DNA of 64,000 nucleotides from Pseudomonas fluorescens (GTDB taxonomy: Bacteria; Pseudomonadota; Gammaproteobacteria; Pseudomonadales; Pseudomonadaceae). This document shows, piece after piece, positions 1 to 9,311 of this stretch. The stretch is taken from contig NZ_LT907842.1 of assembly GCF_900215245.1 (NCBI RefSeq), positions 2,666,001-2,730,000 of the forward strand. The letters run 5' to 3'. The notes under the pieces were generated by a model, which was not told where the DNA came from, did no database searches, and saw only the letters and a list, made by a program, of their open reading frames with translations. A program made the position numbers and the translations under genes. The first letter of the stretch is position 1, and every line of letters begins with the position of its first letter.

Positions 1-632
1 TCGGTGATGGGCTTGTACTGGATCAGCTCCAGCACATCGTTGCGAAAGACCACGGCGCCTTCGGTGGTGCCCAGGGTCTTGCCCACTTCAAAGGCGCCCA
101 TGTTGACCTGGCTCGGCATGCCGCCGTTATGCACCATGTCCTTGGCCAGATGGGACAGGCCATCGAGCAGGCTTTTACCGCCGGTTTCAAAGAAACGTTT
201 GACCGCCGCCGGGTTGGCCGCACTGTTGGTGGGGGCCATGGCTTCGGTCATCAGGTTGATCACGAAGTGGCCACGGCTGATGTCCTGTTCCGACAGGTTG
301 CTGTCGGCGATCCAGTCGTGCAGTTCCTTGCGCCACGCCAGGTAGGTCTGCAGGTAGCGCTTATAGAGCGGGTTCTGACTCCACGCCGGGTCGTGGAAGC
401 GGCGGTCGTCGCTTTCGGGCACCAGCGCGGATTTGCCGAACATCACGTTCTTCAATTCGATGCCAAAGTGGGCAACGTGTTTAACGCTGTGTAACGGTTG
501 CTTGATGGCTTGGGTCAGCACCATCTTCGCCGAGGCTAATAAGTCCTTTTTGCGTAACGCGATGATCGGGTTCAGCCCCAGGGTGTTTTCCGAGGCCTGG
601 CGTTTCAAGTCATCGTTATTCTTGTTACTCAT
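1..632 (-). CDS. phaC1: Class II poly(3-hydroxyalkanoate) synthase, N-terminal part
   Basis: The gene enters from the left edge; only the first 210 codons are inside the window. The protein starts MSNKNNDDLKRQASENTLG and continues through the conserved N-terminal region of class II PHA synthases (for example HFGIELKNVMFGKSALVPES and a FFETGGKSLLDGLSHLAKDM stretch). The enzyme polymerises medium-chain 3-hydroxyacyl-CoA into storage polyester on granules. The catalytic Cys-Asp-His triad lies in the missing C-terminal part. ATG at 630-632 is preceded by a GGAG-type ribosome binding site. The hslUV-DUF971-phaC1 order is the usual Pseudomonas one, and a sigma-54-like promoter lies about 105 bp upstream. 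Confidence 0.95.
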   Translation of the reverse strand, partial: MSNKNNDDLKRQASENTLGLNPIIALRKKDLLASAKMVLTQAIKQPLHSVKHVAHFGIELKNVMFGKSALVPESDDRRFHDPAWSQNPLYKRYLQTYLAWRKELHDWIADSNLSEQDISRGHFVINLMTEAMAPTNSAANPAAVKRFFETGGKSLLDGLSHLAKDMVHNGGMPSQVNMGAFEVGKTLGTTEGAVVFRNDVLELIQYKPIT

Positions 633-748
633 CTACGACGCTCCATTGTCCGAAAGACGAGTACCGGCGATTGCTGCGCACCCAATTTCGATACACGACA
701 CCAGCCTGGTACTGCGACTCGGGTGACCGTAAATACCGCATCGTTAAA

Positions 749-764
749 TGCAGGGAACTTGCCA
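749..764 (-). promoter_or_regulatory. Candidate sigma-54 promoter of phaC1
   Basis: On the minus strand the sequence reads TGGCAAGTTCCCTGCA, with the GG and GC doublets separated by exactly 10 bases as in the -24/-12 consensus TGGCAC-N5-TTGCA. It lies about 117 bp upstream of the phaC1 ATG, in an intergenic region (633-881) with no other gene. A sigma-54 promoter has been proposed for phaC1 in other pseudomonads. No enhancer-binding site was identified. Confidence 0.55.
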
Positions 765-881
765 GTTCCATTGGTTACCCGAGTTTAATTTTTTTCGCAA
801 GCGGGCCAATCGTTGACCACGCGACAGGGCATTCAAGCAGATGAAATTAGAAAATGCCCTCTAAAGAGCAAGAAGCCTGGG

Positions 882-1259
882 CTAGAGCATCAGCCGCACG
901 ACCGACTCACTCGGGTCGCGGGTTTTACCGGCAGCTTTGAGTTCCGCAAGATAGTCGGCCCACAGCGCTTCCTGGCGCACGGCCAATTGGTAGAGGTAGT
1001 CCCAGGTGAACAGTCCGCTGTCATGCCCGTCGTCGAAGGTCAATTTCAGTGCGTACTGACCGGCCGGTTCTACCTTGATCAACCGAACGTTGAGTTTGCC
1101 GAATTGCAGGATGGGTTTGCCGTGGCCCTGCACCTCGGCGGAAGGCGAGTGGGTGCGCAGCAGTTCGGCGGGAAGCTGGTAGACCTCGTCGGGCCCGTAG
1201 GTGAGGCCGAGGGTGTTGGAGGTTTTGTGCAGGTTTACAGCAGTGGGGAATTTTGACAT
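882..1259 (-). CDS. DUF971 (gamma-butyrobetaine hydroxylase-like N-terminal domain) protein
   Basis: A 125-residue protein starting MSKFPTAVNLHKTSNTLGLT, made of a single DUF971 domain (PF06155 type; motifs YELPAELLR-like at residues 27-35 and the DDGHDSGLFTWDYLYQLA stretch near residue 78). Free-standing members of this family are common next to hslU in Pseudomonas; some relatives act in iron-sulfur or metal handling, but no function can be assigned here. The ATG at 1257-1259 has an AGGA ribosome binding site; a further in-frame ATG at 1289 would add ten residues unlike the family and run into the upstream REPIN. It lies downstream of hslU, separated from it by that REPIN. Confidence 0.85.
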   Translation of the reverse strand: MSKFPTAVNLHKTSNTLGLTYGPDEVYQLPAELLRTHSPSAEVQGHGKPILQFGKLNVRLIKVEPAGQYALKLTFDDGHDSGLFTWDYLYQLAVRQEALWADYLAELKAAGKTRDPSESVVRLML

Positions 1260-1290
1260 TGGTGATGATCCTGAAGGAACCGGCTTCAAA

Positions 1291-1380
1291 ATGTAGCAGC
1301 GGGCTTGCTCGCGAATGCGTTGTGTCAGTCAGCAGATCTGAGGCTGATACAGCACATTCGCGAGCAAGCCCGCTCCCACA
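1291..1380. repeat. REPIN-type inverted REP doublet
   Basis: Two inverted copies of a REP arm (left GCGGGCTTGCTCGCGAA, right TTCGCGAGCAAGCCCGC) flank a roughly 40-bp variable centre. It lies between hslU and the DUF971 gene. The left arm has lost the GGGA bases usually found just before GCGGG. Confidence 0.9.
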
Positions 1381-1407
1381 GTAAAGCAAAGCGGTCCTGA
1401 GTGAGGC

Positions 1408-2745
1408 TTACAGGATATAACGAGACAGGTCTTCGTTCTGCGCCAATTCACCCAAGTGGCTGTTGACGTACGCAGCGTCAATCTTGATCGCTTCGCCATT
1501 CTGCAAGCCGGCCATGTCGCCGGCGCTGAAGGACACTTCCTCCAGCAGACGCTCAAGCAAGGTATGCAGGCGACGGGCACCGATGTTCTCGGTCTTCTCG
1601 TTGACCTGCCAGGCGATCTCCGCCAGGCGCTTGATGCCGTCCGGCAGGAACTCGATGGCCAGGCCTTCGGTTTTCAGCAGCTCACGGTATTGCTCGGTGA
1701 GAGAGGCGTGTGGCTCGCTGAGGATGCGTTCGAAGTCGCCCGGGGTCAGCGCCTTGAGCTCCACGCGAATCGGCAGACGGCCTTGCAGCTCCGGCACCAG
1801 GTCACTTGGTTTGCTCAGGTGGAATGCACCCGAGGCGATGAACAGGATGTGGTCGGTCTTGACCATGCCCAGCTTGGTGTTCACGGTGCAGCCTTCGATC
1901 AGCGGCAGCAGGTCGCGCTGTACGCCTTCGCGGGAGACATCGACGCCACCGGAGTTGCCGCGCTTGGCGACCTTGTCGATTTCGTCGATAAACACGATGC
2001 CGTGTTGCTCGACCGCTTCCAGGGCCTTGGCCTTGAGTTCTTCCTCATTAACCAGGCGCCCGGCTTCTTCGTCGCGCACCAGTTTGAGCGCTTCCTTCAC
2101 CTTGAGCTTGCGGCTTTTCTTCTTGCCCTTGCCCATGTTGGCGAACAGGTTCTGCAACTGGCTGGTCATTTCTTCCATGCCAGGCGGTGCGGAGATATCG
2201 ACGCCAGACACTTCGGCGACTTCGATCTCGATTTCCTTGTCGTCCAGCTGGCCTTCACGCAGGCGCTTGCGGAACAGCTGGCGGGTGTTGGAATCCGAGG
2301 CCGGTGCGGCGTCTTCGTTGAAACCCATGCGTGCCGGCGGCAGCAGGGCGTCGAGGATGCGCTCTTCGGCGGCGTCTTCGGCGCGATGGCTGACCTTGGT
2401 GACTTCCTGTTCGCGGAGCATTTTCAGGGCCGCGTCGGCCAGGTCACGGATGATCGATTCGACGTCGCGGCCTACGTAGCCCACTTCGGTGAACTTGGTG
2501 GCTTCGACCTTGATGAACGGGGCGTTGGCCAGCTTGGCCAGGCGCCGGGCGATTTCGGTTTTACCGACGCCGGTCGGCCCGATCATCAGGATGTTCTTCG
2601 GCGTTACTTCAACGCGCAGTTCTTCGGGCAGTTGCATCCGGCGCCAGCGGTTACGCAGCGCAATGGCAACGGCGCGCTTGGCATCGTCCTGGCCGATGAT
2701 ATGACGATTCAGTTCATGGACGATTTCGCGGGGAGTCATGGACAT
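1408..2745 (-). CDS. hslU: ATP-dependent protease ATPase subunit HslU
   Basis: AAA+ unfoldase of the HslUV (ClpQY) protease, a cytoplasmic heat-shock complex that unfolds substrates and feeds them to the HslV peptidase. The 445-residue protein has Walker A GPTGVGKT at residues 56-63, the pore motif GYVG at 89-92, the family-specific I domain at about 110-240, Walker B with Asp254-Glu255 (FIDEID), and the C-terminal SRYIL that inserts into HslV. The start [13 protein letters not shown] matches the family; an upstream in-frame start would add six residues inside the hslV-hslU spacer. It lies 36 bp after hslV and is probably co-transcribed from the sigma-32-type promoter upstream of hslV. Confidence 0.97.
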   Translation of the reverse strand: MSMTPREIVHELNRHIIGQDDAKRAVAIALRNRWRRMQLPEELRVEVTPKNILMIGPTGVGKTEIARRLAKLANAPFIKVEATKFTEVGYVGRDVESIIRDLADAALKMLREQEVTKVSHRAEDAAEERILDALLPPARMGFNEDAAPASDSNTRQLFRKRLREGQLDDKEIEIEVAEVSGVDISAPPGMEEMTSQLQNLFANMGKGKKKSRKLKVKEALKLVRDEEAGRLVNEEELKAKALEAVEQHGIVFIDEIDKVAKRGNSGGVDVSREGVQRDLLPLIEGCTVNTKLGMVKTDHILFIASGAFHLSKPSDLVPELQGRLPIRVELKALTPGDFERILSEPHASLTEQYRELLKTEGLAIEFLPDGIKRLAEIAWQVNEKTENIGARRLHTLLERLLEEVSFSAGDMAGLQNGEAIKIDAAYVNSHLGELAQNEDLSRYIL

Positions 2746-2781
2746 AGTGTTTGGCGGCCTCAAGCGGAATAAGCCTACGGC

Positions 2782-3312
2782 TTACTCGGCGAGGTCCTGC
2801 TCCTCAATGGTGAAGTTGTGGTTGGTGAACACGCAGATATCGCCGGCGATGCCCAGGGCAGTCTCGACAATCTCACGGGCCGACAGGTCGGTTTTCTTCA
2901 GCAAGGCGCTGGCTGCCGCTTGGGCGTAGCCACCGCCGGAACCCATGGCGATCAGGCCATGTTCAGGCTCAACCACATCGCCGTTCCCGGTGATGATCAA
3001 GGACGCATCTTTGTTGGCGACTGCCAGCATGGCTTCCAGGCGGCTGAGGGAGCGGTCGGTGCGCCATTCTTTAGCCAGTTCGACAGCGGCGCGAACGAGG
3101 TGGCCCTGGTGTTTTTCCAGTTGCCCTTCGAAACGCTCAAAGAGGGTGAAGGCGTCGGCGGTGGCGCCGGCAAAGCCTGCGAGTACCTGGCCGTGGTACA
3201 GGCGACGCACTTTTTTGGCGTTGCCTTTCATCACGGTGTTGCCAAGGGAAACCTGGCCGTCGCCGCCCATGACGACTTTGCCGTGGCGACGTACTGAAAC
3301 GATGGTGGTCAA
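2782..3312 (-). CDS. hslV: ATP-dependent protease peptidase subunit HslV
   Basis: Threonine peptidase that forms the double-hexamer core of HslUV. The 176-residue protein begins (M)[19 protein letters not shown]; Thr2 becomes the N-terminal nucleophile after methionine removal, so the start matters. The start is TTG at 3310-3312 with GGAG eight bases upstream. An in-frame ATG at 3358-3360 would add 16 residues, hide Thr2 and overlap the -10 element of the heat-shock promoter, so it is rejected. Length and sequence ([23 protein letters not shown]) are typical of Pseudomonas HslV. Confidence 0.96.
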   Translation of the reverse strand: MTTIVSVRRHGKVVMGGDGQVSLGNTVMKGNAKKVRRLYHGQVLAGFAGATADAFTLFERFEGQLEKHQGHLVRAAVELAKEWRTDRSLSRLEAMLAVANKDASLIITGNGDVVEPEHGLIAMGSGGGYAQAAASALLKKTDLSAREIVETALGIAGDICVFTNHNFTIEEQDLAE

Positions 3313-3358
3313 GGGTGAGTCTCCACGCAGCGGGGCGAAAATGCCCTGATGGAAACTC

Positions 3359-3386
3359 ATATGGGGGTGGAGGGAGGGATTTCAAC
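3359..3386 (-). promoter_or_regulatory. Sigma-32 (RpoH) heat-shock promoter of hslVU
   Basis: On the minus strand GTTGAAA is followed after 13 bases by CCCCATAT, very close to the RpoH consensus (CTTGAAA, 11-16 bases, CCCCATnT). Transcription would begin about 40 bases before the TTG start of hslV. HslVU is a classical RpoH regulon member, which fits. Confidence 0.8.
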
Positions 3387-3455
3387 CGTAGGGGGTTATG
3401 GCGGACGAGTGGTGTTTATGGGTCCGACACACGTTTGAGCGCGCCCCGAAACCAA

Positions 3456-3547
3456 ATGTGGGAGCGGGCTTGCTCGCGAATACGGTATGTCAGTCGCCGG
3501 AAATAGTGACTGATCTACCGCATTCGCGAGCAAGCCCGCTCCCACAT
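3456..3547. repeat. REPIN-type inverted REP doublet
   Basis: Perfect-looking pair of inverted arms ATGTGGGAGCGGGCTTGCTC and GAGCAAGCCCGCTCCCACAT, extended by CGCGAA/TTCGCG, around a short variable centre. It lies between the SPOR-protein gene end and the hslVU promoter. Confidence 0.95.
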
Positions 3548-3569
3548 GGGGCCTACTGTGTTCTCAGAA

Positions 3570-4271
3570 TCAGCGGCTCTGGCGTTGTTGTAACAACAGG
3601 TTGCTAAAGCCCGCGCCGGCCAATTGTTTCTGCGCCACGGTCAGCTGTTCGCGGTTGCTGAACGGCCCGACCAGTACGCGATACCAGGTCGCGTCCTTCA
3701 CGGTGCCGGACTCCACCGTCACCGCTTGGCCCAACAGAATGATCTGAGCGCGCACGCGATCCGCATCGGCCTGTTTGGGGAACGAGCCCGCTTGCAGGAA
3801 GAACTTGGTCACCGGCGCCGCCTTGGTCGTCGCGACGGGCGGCGGCGGTGGCGGGGTGATGCCGGCCAATGCGGCCTGGGCACGGGCTGTGTCGATTTTT
3901 GCGGCTTCCGCTGGGGTCACCGGCGTGGTCGGCACTTGCGGCGTCGGCAGGGTCTTCTCCGGCACGGCGTCGGGCGGCACGATCACTTCCGATTCCGGCA
4001 GCAGCGTATAGAAGTCGTATTTCGGCTTCACCGGTGCTGTAGGGCTAGGCGCAGTTTTGTTCGCTTCGGCCATTTTTGTGGCCTTCTGCTGCTCTTGCTT
4101 GACGCGTTTGACGTCGTCGCCCTTGCCGGGCTCCAGCTTCATCAGAATCACCACAAATGCGCCGACCGCCAGGCCGATAGCCATCCATAGCCAGCCCGGA
4201 ATAGGTTTCTTCGCCGGTGCCTGATAGCGGCTGGCGCCGCGCTTGGGTGCAGGTTTTTTCTTGGCAGCCAA
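3570..4271 (-). CDS. SPOR-domain membrane protein (FtsN-like)
   Basis: A 233-residue bitopic inner-membrane protein: a short basic cytoplasmic N-terminus (MAAKKKPAPKRGASRY), one transmembrane segment at about residues 26-44 (WLWMAIGLAVGAFVVILM), a Lys/Gln then Pro-rich periplasmic linker, and a C-terminal SPOR domain at about 153-230 (TKFFLQAGSFPKQADADRVR). SPOR domains bind denuded septal glycan, so a role near division is likely; the architecture is that of FtsN, but the remote homology in the linker leaves this open. The start is TTG (4269-4271) with GGAG about ten bases upstream, one base after the argS stop, so argS and this gene form an operon. Confidence 0.88.
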   Translation of the reverse strand: MAAKKKPAPKRGASRYQAPAKKPIPGWLWMAIGLAVGAFVVILMKLEPGKGDDVKRVKQEQQKATKMAEANKTAPSPTAPVKPKYDFYTLLPESEVIVPPDAVPEKTLPTPQVPTTPVTPAEAAKIDTARAQAALAGITPPPPPPVATTKAAPVTKFFLQAGSFPKQADADRVRAQIILLGQAVTVESGTVKDATWYRVLVGPFSNREQLTVAQKQLAGAGFSNLLLQQRQSR

Positions 4272-4272
4272 C

Positions 4273-6009
4273 TTACATACGCTCCAGAGTTTCCAGGCCT
4301 AACAGTTCCAGGCCTTGCTTGAGGGTCCGTCCAGCCAATGCGGCGAGGCGCAGGCGACTTTGCTTTTGGGCTTCATCGTCGGCAGTGAGAATCGGGCAGT
4401 TCTCGTAGAAGCTGGAGAACAGGCCAGCGACTTCGTACAAATAGGTGCAAAGGATATGCGGCGTGCCTTTCTCGCCGACGCTGTTCAGCACTTCGCCGAA
4501 TTGCGCCAGTTTGGCGGCCAGTTCCTGTTCATGGGGCGCTTCAAGATTGATCTGGCCTTCAACTTCGCTGAAGTCCTTGCCCAACTTGCGGAACACGCCG
4601 GCCACGCGGGTGTAGGCGTACAGCAGGTACGGTGCGGTATTGCCTTCGAAATTCAGCATCAGCTCGAAATTGAAGCTGTAGTCGCTGGTGCGGTGCTTGG
4701 ACAGGTCGGCGTATTTCACCGCGCCAATGCCCACCACACGGGCGATGTTGCGCAACTCGGCTTCGGCCAGCTCCGGGTTCTTTTCCTTCACCAGGTTGTA
4801 GGCACGCTCCTGGGCTTCGTTCAGCAGGTCGATCAGCTTCACGGTGCCGCCGTCGCGGGTCTTGAACGGGCGGCCGTCGGCGCCGTTCATGGTGCCGAAA
4901 CCCATATGCTCCATGTGCATCGGGTGGGTGACGAAGCCCGCGCGGCGTGCCACTTCAAACACCTGCTGGAAGTGCAGGGCCTGGCGCTGGTCGACGAAAT
5001 ACAGGGCACGGTCGGCTTTCAGCACGCCGCTACGGTAGCGCACGGCCGCCAGGTCGGTGGTGGCATAGAGGTAGCCGCCATCGGCCTTGACGATGATCAC
5101 CGGCAGCGGCTCGCCGTCGGCGGTCTTGAATTCTTCGAGGAACACGCACTGCGCGCCGTTGCTCTCAACCAGCAGGCCCTTGGCCTTGAGGTCGTTGACC
5201 ACGTTGATCAGGTCGTCGTTGTAGGCGCTTTCGCCCATCACGTCGGCCATGGTCAACTTCACGTTGAGCAGTTCGTAGATTTCCTGGCAGTGCGACAGCG
5301 AGATCTCACGGAAGCGGCCCCACAATTCCAGGCATTCCTTGTCACCGGCTTGCAGCTTGACCACCAGGCCACGGGCGCGGTCGGCGAACTCTTCGGATTC
5401 GTCGAAGCGCTTCTTCGCGGCGCGGTAGAAATTTTCCAGGTCCGACAGTTCGTTGCTGGTAATCGGGTTTTCCTGCAGGTACGCCATCAGCATGCCGAAC
5501 TGGGTGCCCCAGTCGCCCACATGGTTCTGGCGGATCACGTCGTCACCCAGGAACTCCAGCACCCGCGCCACGCCGTCGCCAATGATGGTCGAGCGCAAGT
5601 GGCCGACGTGCATTTCCTTGGCCAGGTTCGGTGCTGACAGGTCGATGGCCACGCGCTGCAACGGGCCGGCCTTGCGCACACCGATGTTGGCGTCGGCCAG
5701 GGCCGCGTCCAGGCGCGAAGCCAGGGCCTGGGTGTTCTGGAAGAAGTTGATGAAGCCAGGGCCGGCGATTTCCGCCTTGGTCACGCTTGCGTCGGCCGGC
5801 AGTGCGGCAATGATTTTTTCCGCGAGGTCGCGTGGCTTCATGCCCGCAGGTTTGGACAGCATCATCGCGATGTTGCTGGCGAAGTCACCGTGGGTCTTGT
5901 CGCGGGTGTTTTCCACCTGGATCGCCGGCGTCAGGCCTTCAGGCAACACACCTTCGTTGACGAGTTGGGTGAGGGCTTGTTGGATCAGCTGGCGAATGGT
6001 GTCTTTCAT
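4273..6009 (-). CDS. argS: Arginyl-tRNA synthetase
   Basis: Class I aminoacyl-tRNA synthetase that charges tRNA-Arg. The 578-residue protein has the N-terminal additional domain of ArgRS (to about residue 110), the HIGH-type motif HVGH in [15 protein letters not shown], the catalytic fold, and the C-terminal anticodon-binding DALR domain ending in [15 protein letters not shown] at 6007-6009 ([11 protein letters not shown]) is the family start; seven extra codons are open upstream but lack support. It lies just upstream of the SPOR gene, and the priA-argS-SPOR order is the conserved Pseudomonas one. Confidence 0.97.
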   Translation of the reverse strand: MKDTIRQLIQQALTQLVNEGVLPEGLTPAIQVENTRDKTHGDFASNIAMMLSKPAGMKPRDLAEKIIAALPADASVTKAEIAGPGFINFFQNTQALASRLDAALADANIGVRKAGPLQRVAIDLSAPNLAKEMHVGHLRSTIIGDGVARVLEFLGDDVIRQNHVGDWGTQFGMLMAYLQENPITSNELSDLENFYRAAKKRFDESEEFADRARGLVVKLQAGDKECLELWGRFREISLSHCQEIYELLNVKLTMADVMGESAYNDDLINVVNDLKAKGLLVESNGAQCVFLEEFKTADGEPLPVIIVKADGGYLYATTDLAAVRYRSGVLKADRALYFVDQRQALHFQQVFEVARRAGFVTHPMHMEHMGFGTMNGADGRPFKTRDGGTVKLIDLLNEAQERAYNLVKEKNPELAEAELRNIARVVGIGAVKYADLSKHRTSDYSFNFELMLNFEGNTAPYLLYAYTRVAGVFRKLGKDFSEVEGQINLEAPHEQELAAKLAQFGEVLNSVGEKGTPHILCTYLYEVAGLFSSFYENCPILTADDEAQKQSRLRLAALAGRTLKQGLELLGLETLERM

Positions 6010-6073
6010 GGTGTTCTCTTTCGACCGCAAGCGGCGGCGCGCGATGCGCAGGTGGAAAAACTGGGCATTATCC

Positions 6074-6151
6074 GTGGCGAGGGCGGGCTTGCCAACCGTT
6101 CAGACGGGTTGGTAGACCTGCGGGCCTCATCGCGGGCAAGCCCGCTGCCAG
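6074..6151. repeat. Degenerate REP doublet
   Basis: Imperfect inverted arms, left GTGGCGAGGGCGGGCTTGCC and right ATCGCGGGCAAGCCCGCTGC, flank a variable centre. The arms are related to the other REPINs in the window but have diverged. It lies between priA and argS. Confidence 0.65.
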
Positions 6152-6212
6152 ATTTTAATGGATGAATATTTCTACAGGTGGGCGCTGGCCGCCTGCAATC
6201 AGGCGGTTTCTG

Positions 6213-8432
6213 TCAATACAGGTCCACCGGGTCCACATCCAACGACCATCGCACTTGCCGGCCGCTGGGCATTTGCTCCAGGGCAAGCAACCAGCTACTT
6301 AATAGCCGATGCAGCGGTGCACGGGATGATGCCTGCAAGAGTAGCTGAGCACGGTAGCGCCCGGCGCGACGTTCCATGGGGGCGGGCACCGGGCCGAGCA
6401 ATTCGATGCCGGTCAGACCCAGTTCGCCAAGTAACCGTTCGGCGACACTGCACGCTTCATCCAGAAAGCCTTCGGCCTGCCCGGGTTTGTGCGCTTCAGC
6501 GCGCAGCAGGGCCAGATGAGAGAAGGGCGGCAAACCGGCCGAGCGGCGTTCGCTCAACGCTTGTTCGGCGAAGGCAAAGTAGCCTTGTTCGGTCAGCTGT
6601 ATCAGTAGCGGATGGTCGGCCAGGTGGGTCTGGATAATGACTTTGCCCGGTTCTTCGGCGCGCCCCGCACGGCCTGCGACCTGCACGATCAACTGCGCCA
6701 TGCGCTCGCTGGCGCGGAAGTCTCCGGAAAACAAGCCACCGTCGGCATCCAGGATCGACACCAGCGTGACACGTGGGAAGTGGTGCCCTTTGGCAAGCAT
6801 CTGCGTGCCGACCAAAATGCACGGCTGGCCTTTCTGGATGGTGGCGAACAGCTGGTTCATCGCATCTTTGCGCGAGGTGCTGTCGCGGTCGACCCGCAGC
6901 ACCGGGTAATCCGGGAACAGGATGCCCAAGCGCTCTTCGGCGCGCTCGGTGCCCGCGCCTACCGGGCGCAAATCGACTTTGCCACACTGCGGGCAGTGGC
7001 GCGGCACACGCTCGACATGCCCGCAGTGGTGGCAGCGCAACTCGCCGTAGCGTTGGTGCACGGTCATACGCGCATCACAGCGTTCGCACTCGGACATCCA
7101 GCCGCAGTCATGGCACAACAGCGTCGGTGCAAAACCGCGGCGGTTGAGAAACACCAGCACTTGCTGGCCGGCGGCAAGGGTCTGGCCGATGGCTTGTTGC
7201 ATCGGCCCGGAAATCCCACTGTCCAGCGGGCGGCTTTTTACATCCAGGCGCAGGAAACGTGGTTGCTTGGCGCCACCTGCGCGCTCATTCAAGCGTAGGA
7301 GCCCGTAACGGCCGGTGTAGGCGTTGTGCAGGCTTTCCAGCGAGGGCGTGGCGGAGCCCAGCACAATCGGGATGTTTTCCTGGCGTGCGCGCACCAGCGC
7401 CAGGTCGCGGGCGTGGTAGCGCAGGCCTTCCTGCTGTTTATAGGAGCCGTCGTGCTCCTCGTCGATGATGATCAGCCCGGGGTTTTTCATGGGCGTGAAC
7501 AGTGCCGAGCGGGTGCCGATAATAATGTCGGCCTCACCGTCCCGCGCCGCCAGCCATGACTCCAAACGCTCACGGTCGTTGACCGCCGAGTGCACCAGGG
7601 CGATGCGCGCGTTAAAGCGTTGTTCGAAGCGCGCCAGGGTTTGCGGGCCCAGGTTGATCTCGGGGATCAACACCAGCGCCTGTTTACCGGCCTGCAGGGT
7701 TTCGCGGATCAGTTGCAAATACACTTCGGTCTTGCCGCTGCCGGTGACGCCAGCCAACAGAAACGCATGAAAGGTATCGAAACCGGCGCGAATGGCTTCA
7801 TACGCCGCGCGCTGCTCGGGGTTCAGCGGCAGTTCGGGCTGGGCCAGCCAGTGGTCGTGGCGCGGGTCCGGCGCGTGCTTGCGGATTTCCACCTGCACCA
7901 TGCCCTTGGCCAGCAGCAGGTCGAGGCTGTCCTTGCTCAGCATCAGCTTGCTTAACAGCTGGTGGGCCACGCCGTGCGGGTGTTGTGCCAGGGTCGCCAG
8001 GGCTTCACGCTGGCGCGGCGCGCGGGCGATGCGTGGGTCGTCGAGGCGCGCACCGGGCACCATCGACCAAAAGCGTTCCTGGCGCGCTTCGGCCAGTTCG
8101 CCCTGGCGCAACAGCACCGGCAGCGCCCAGCTCAGCGTGTCGCCCAGGCTGTGCTGGTAATACTGGGCGGTCCACAGGCACAGTTTGAACAAGGCGGGCG
8201 GCAGCGGTGGTGTGGCGTCGAGGATGGCCAGTGCCGGCTTGAGCTTTTCGGCGGGCACTTCGCTGTGATCGGCGACTTCGATCAGGATGCCAATCATCTC
8301 TCGACGGCCAAACGGCACACGCACGCGCATGCCTGGCTGCAACTGTGCCCGCAGCACGCCGGCCGGCGCCCGGTAGTCGAACAGGCGGCGCAGGGGCGAA
8401 GGCAGGGCTAGGCGCAAAATGGCGTCGGGCAC
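6213..8432 (-). CDS. priA: Primosomal protein N' (replication restart helicase)
   Basis: PriA recognises stalled forks and reloads the replisome. The 739-residue protein has an N-terminal DNA-binding domain (PLPSPLRRLFDY-type), Walker A GVTGSGKT, the DEEH helicase motif (IIIDEEHDGSYKQQE), a zinc-binding insertion with paired cysteines (CHDCGWMSECERC, CHHCG, CPQCGK) and the C-terminal motifs up to WSLDVDPVDLY. Length compares with 732 in E. coli. The start is GTG at 8430-8432 (V/M-PDAILRLALP), matching family members; the open frame continues 33 codons upstream without homology. Confidence 0.96.
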   Translation of the reverse strand: MPDAILRLALPSPLRRLFDYRAPAGVLRAQLQPGMRVRVPFGRREMIGILIEVADHSEVPAEKLKPALAILDATPPLPPALFKLCLWTAQYYQHSLGDTLSWALPVLLRQGELAEARQERFWSMVPGARLDDPRIARAPRQREALATLAQHPHGVAHQLLSKLMLSKDSLDLLLAKGMVQVEIRKHAPDPRHDHWLAQPELPLNPEQRAAYEAIRAGFDTFHAFLLAGVTGSGKTEVYLQLIRETLQAGKQALVLIPEINLGPQTLARFEQRFNARIALVHSAVNDRERLESWLAARDGEADIIIGTRSALFTPMKNPGLIIIDEEHDGSYKQQEGLRYHARDLALVRARQENIPIVLGSATPSLESLHNAYTGRYGLLRLNERAGGAKQPRFLRLDVKSRPLDSGISGPMQQAIGQTLAAGQQVLVFLNRRGFAPTLLCHDCGWMSECERCDARMTVHQRYGELRCHHCGHVERVPRHCPQCGKVDLRPVGAGTERAEERLGILFPDYPVLRVDRDSTSRKDAMNQLFATIQKGQPCILVGTQMLAKGHHFPRVTLVSILDADGGLFSGDFRASERMAQLIVQVAGRAGRAEEPGKVIIQTHLADHPLLIQLTEQGYFAFAEQALSERRSAGLPPFSHLALLRAEAHKPGQAEGFLDEACSVAERLLGELGLTGIELLGPVPAPMERRAGRYRAQLLLQASSRAPLHRLLSSWLLALEQMPSGRQVRWSLDVDPVDLY

Positions 8433-8532
8433 GCGGGGAGTCTCATCTAAAGGCAGGCAGTGGCGCAGGGGCGGGAGCCTAGCAGACCTGCTGTGGGGGT
8501 GTCCCGCGTTGTTCGGAATACGGCAGCCCAAC

Positions 8533-8625
8533 TGTGGGCGCCGGGCTTGCCCGCGATGGCGGCTCGGCAGTCGCTGGAGGGGGTGCCTGAGATATCGCGA
8601 TCGCGGGCAAGCCCAGTGCCCACAT
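8533..8625. repeat. REP doublet, variant class
   Basis: Inverted arms TGTGGGCGCCGGGCTTGCCC and GGGCAAGCCCAGTGCCCACA around a roughly 45-bp centre. The arm differs from the main class (GCTTGCCCGCGAT instead of GCTTGCTCGCGAA). It lies between the divergent priA and rpmE genes. Confidence 0.85.
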
Positions 8626-8694
8626 GGACGGTGGTGTGTGGGGTTTTTTCTGATGAAAGGGGCTTTTATAGGGGTAAACCACAGGAAGTGCGGC

Positions 8695-8722
8695 TTGCGC
8701 GTTTAGAAAGGTCTGGTAGAAT
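8695..8722 (+). promoter_or_regulatory. Sigma-70 promoter of rpmE
   Basis: TTGCGC (8695-8700) and TAGAAT (8717-8722) are 16 bases apart, about 70 bp before the rpmE ATG. The leader that follows contains a small hairpin, TTCGACA-ATAG-TGTCGAG (about 8747-8763), just before the GAGGAAG ribosome binding site. This could be part of autogenous control of L31, which is inference only. Confidence 0.6.
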
Positions 8723-8792
8723 CCGCGGCCTAATTACGTGCGGTATTCGACAATAGTGTCGAGTGGCGGCACGCTAGCCCGAGGAAGTCACC

Positions 8793-9023
8793 ATGAAAGC
8801 CGATATCCATCCAGCGTACGAAACCATCGAAGTAACCTGCAGCTGCGGCAACAAGTTCGAAACACGTTCGAACCTGTGCAAGCCACTGGGTACTGACGTA
8901 TGCAACGAGTGCCACCCGTTCTACACCGGTAAGCAGAAAACTCTGGACACCGGCGGCCGTGTACAGCGCTTCGCAGATCGCTTTGGTGCTTTCGGCAAGA
9001 AGGCTGCTACTCCAGCGGAGTAA
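8793..9023 (+). CDS. rpmE: 50S ribosomal protein L31, zinc-binding form
   Basis: A 76-residue ribosomal protein starting [20 protein letters not shown]. The zinc-ligand cysteines of the C+ form are present: Cys16, Cys18, Cys37 and Cys40 (CSC and CNEC), followed by the conserved [20 protein letters not shown]. It is a few residues longer than the E. coli protein (70). A GAGGAAG ribosome binding site precedes the ATG and tandem terminators follow, so it is monocistronic. Confidence 0.98.
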   Translation: MKADIHPAYETIEVTCSCGNKFETRSNLCKPLGTDVCNECHPFYTGKQKTLDTGGRVQRFADRFGAFGKKAATPAE

Positions 9024-9028
9024 GCCTC

Positions 9029-9089
9029 AAAAGCCTTTTGGGCTTTTGTCAGCTGTTGAAAAAGGCGTCCCTTGTGGGCGCCTTTTTTG
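9029..9089 (+). terminator. Tandem intrinsic terminators after rpmE
   Basis: Two stem-loops in series: AAAAGCC-TTTTG-GGCTTTT at 9029-9047, and AAAGGCG(T)CCC-TTGT-GGGCGCC followed by seven T at 9061-9088. Strong for plus-strand termination. Confidence 0.85.
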
Positions 9090-9311
9090 TGCCTGTGATT
9101 TGGCGATGCGCGGTTAAAAGCGATTGTTGAGAAAAAATTGTAGACATTTTTTAAATTGATTGTGAACAGTTGAGCCCTTGTATCCCGTGGCTCTTGGCCG
9201 AAAGTCTTAGCGCAGGGCCCTTGACACCTGTGACTGCCCAGTCTTGTAGGGACTTTGCGACACGCGTATCCTCGGCGGTCCGTCGACCAACAGTAAAAGC
9301 GGAATGCCGAT

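Noticed and set aside
1456..2772. 438-codon plus-strand frame opposite hslU
   Set aside because: Antisense shadow of a clearly identified, conserved gene.
3310..3360. Longer HslV starting at ATG 3358-3360
   Set aside because: It would cover the promoter -10 element and block the N-terminal catalytic threonine.
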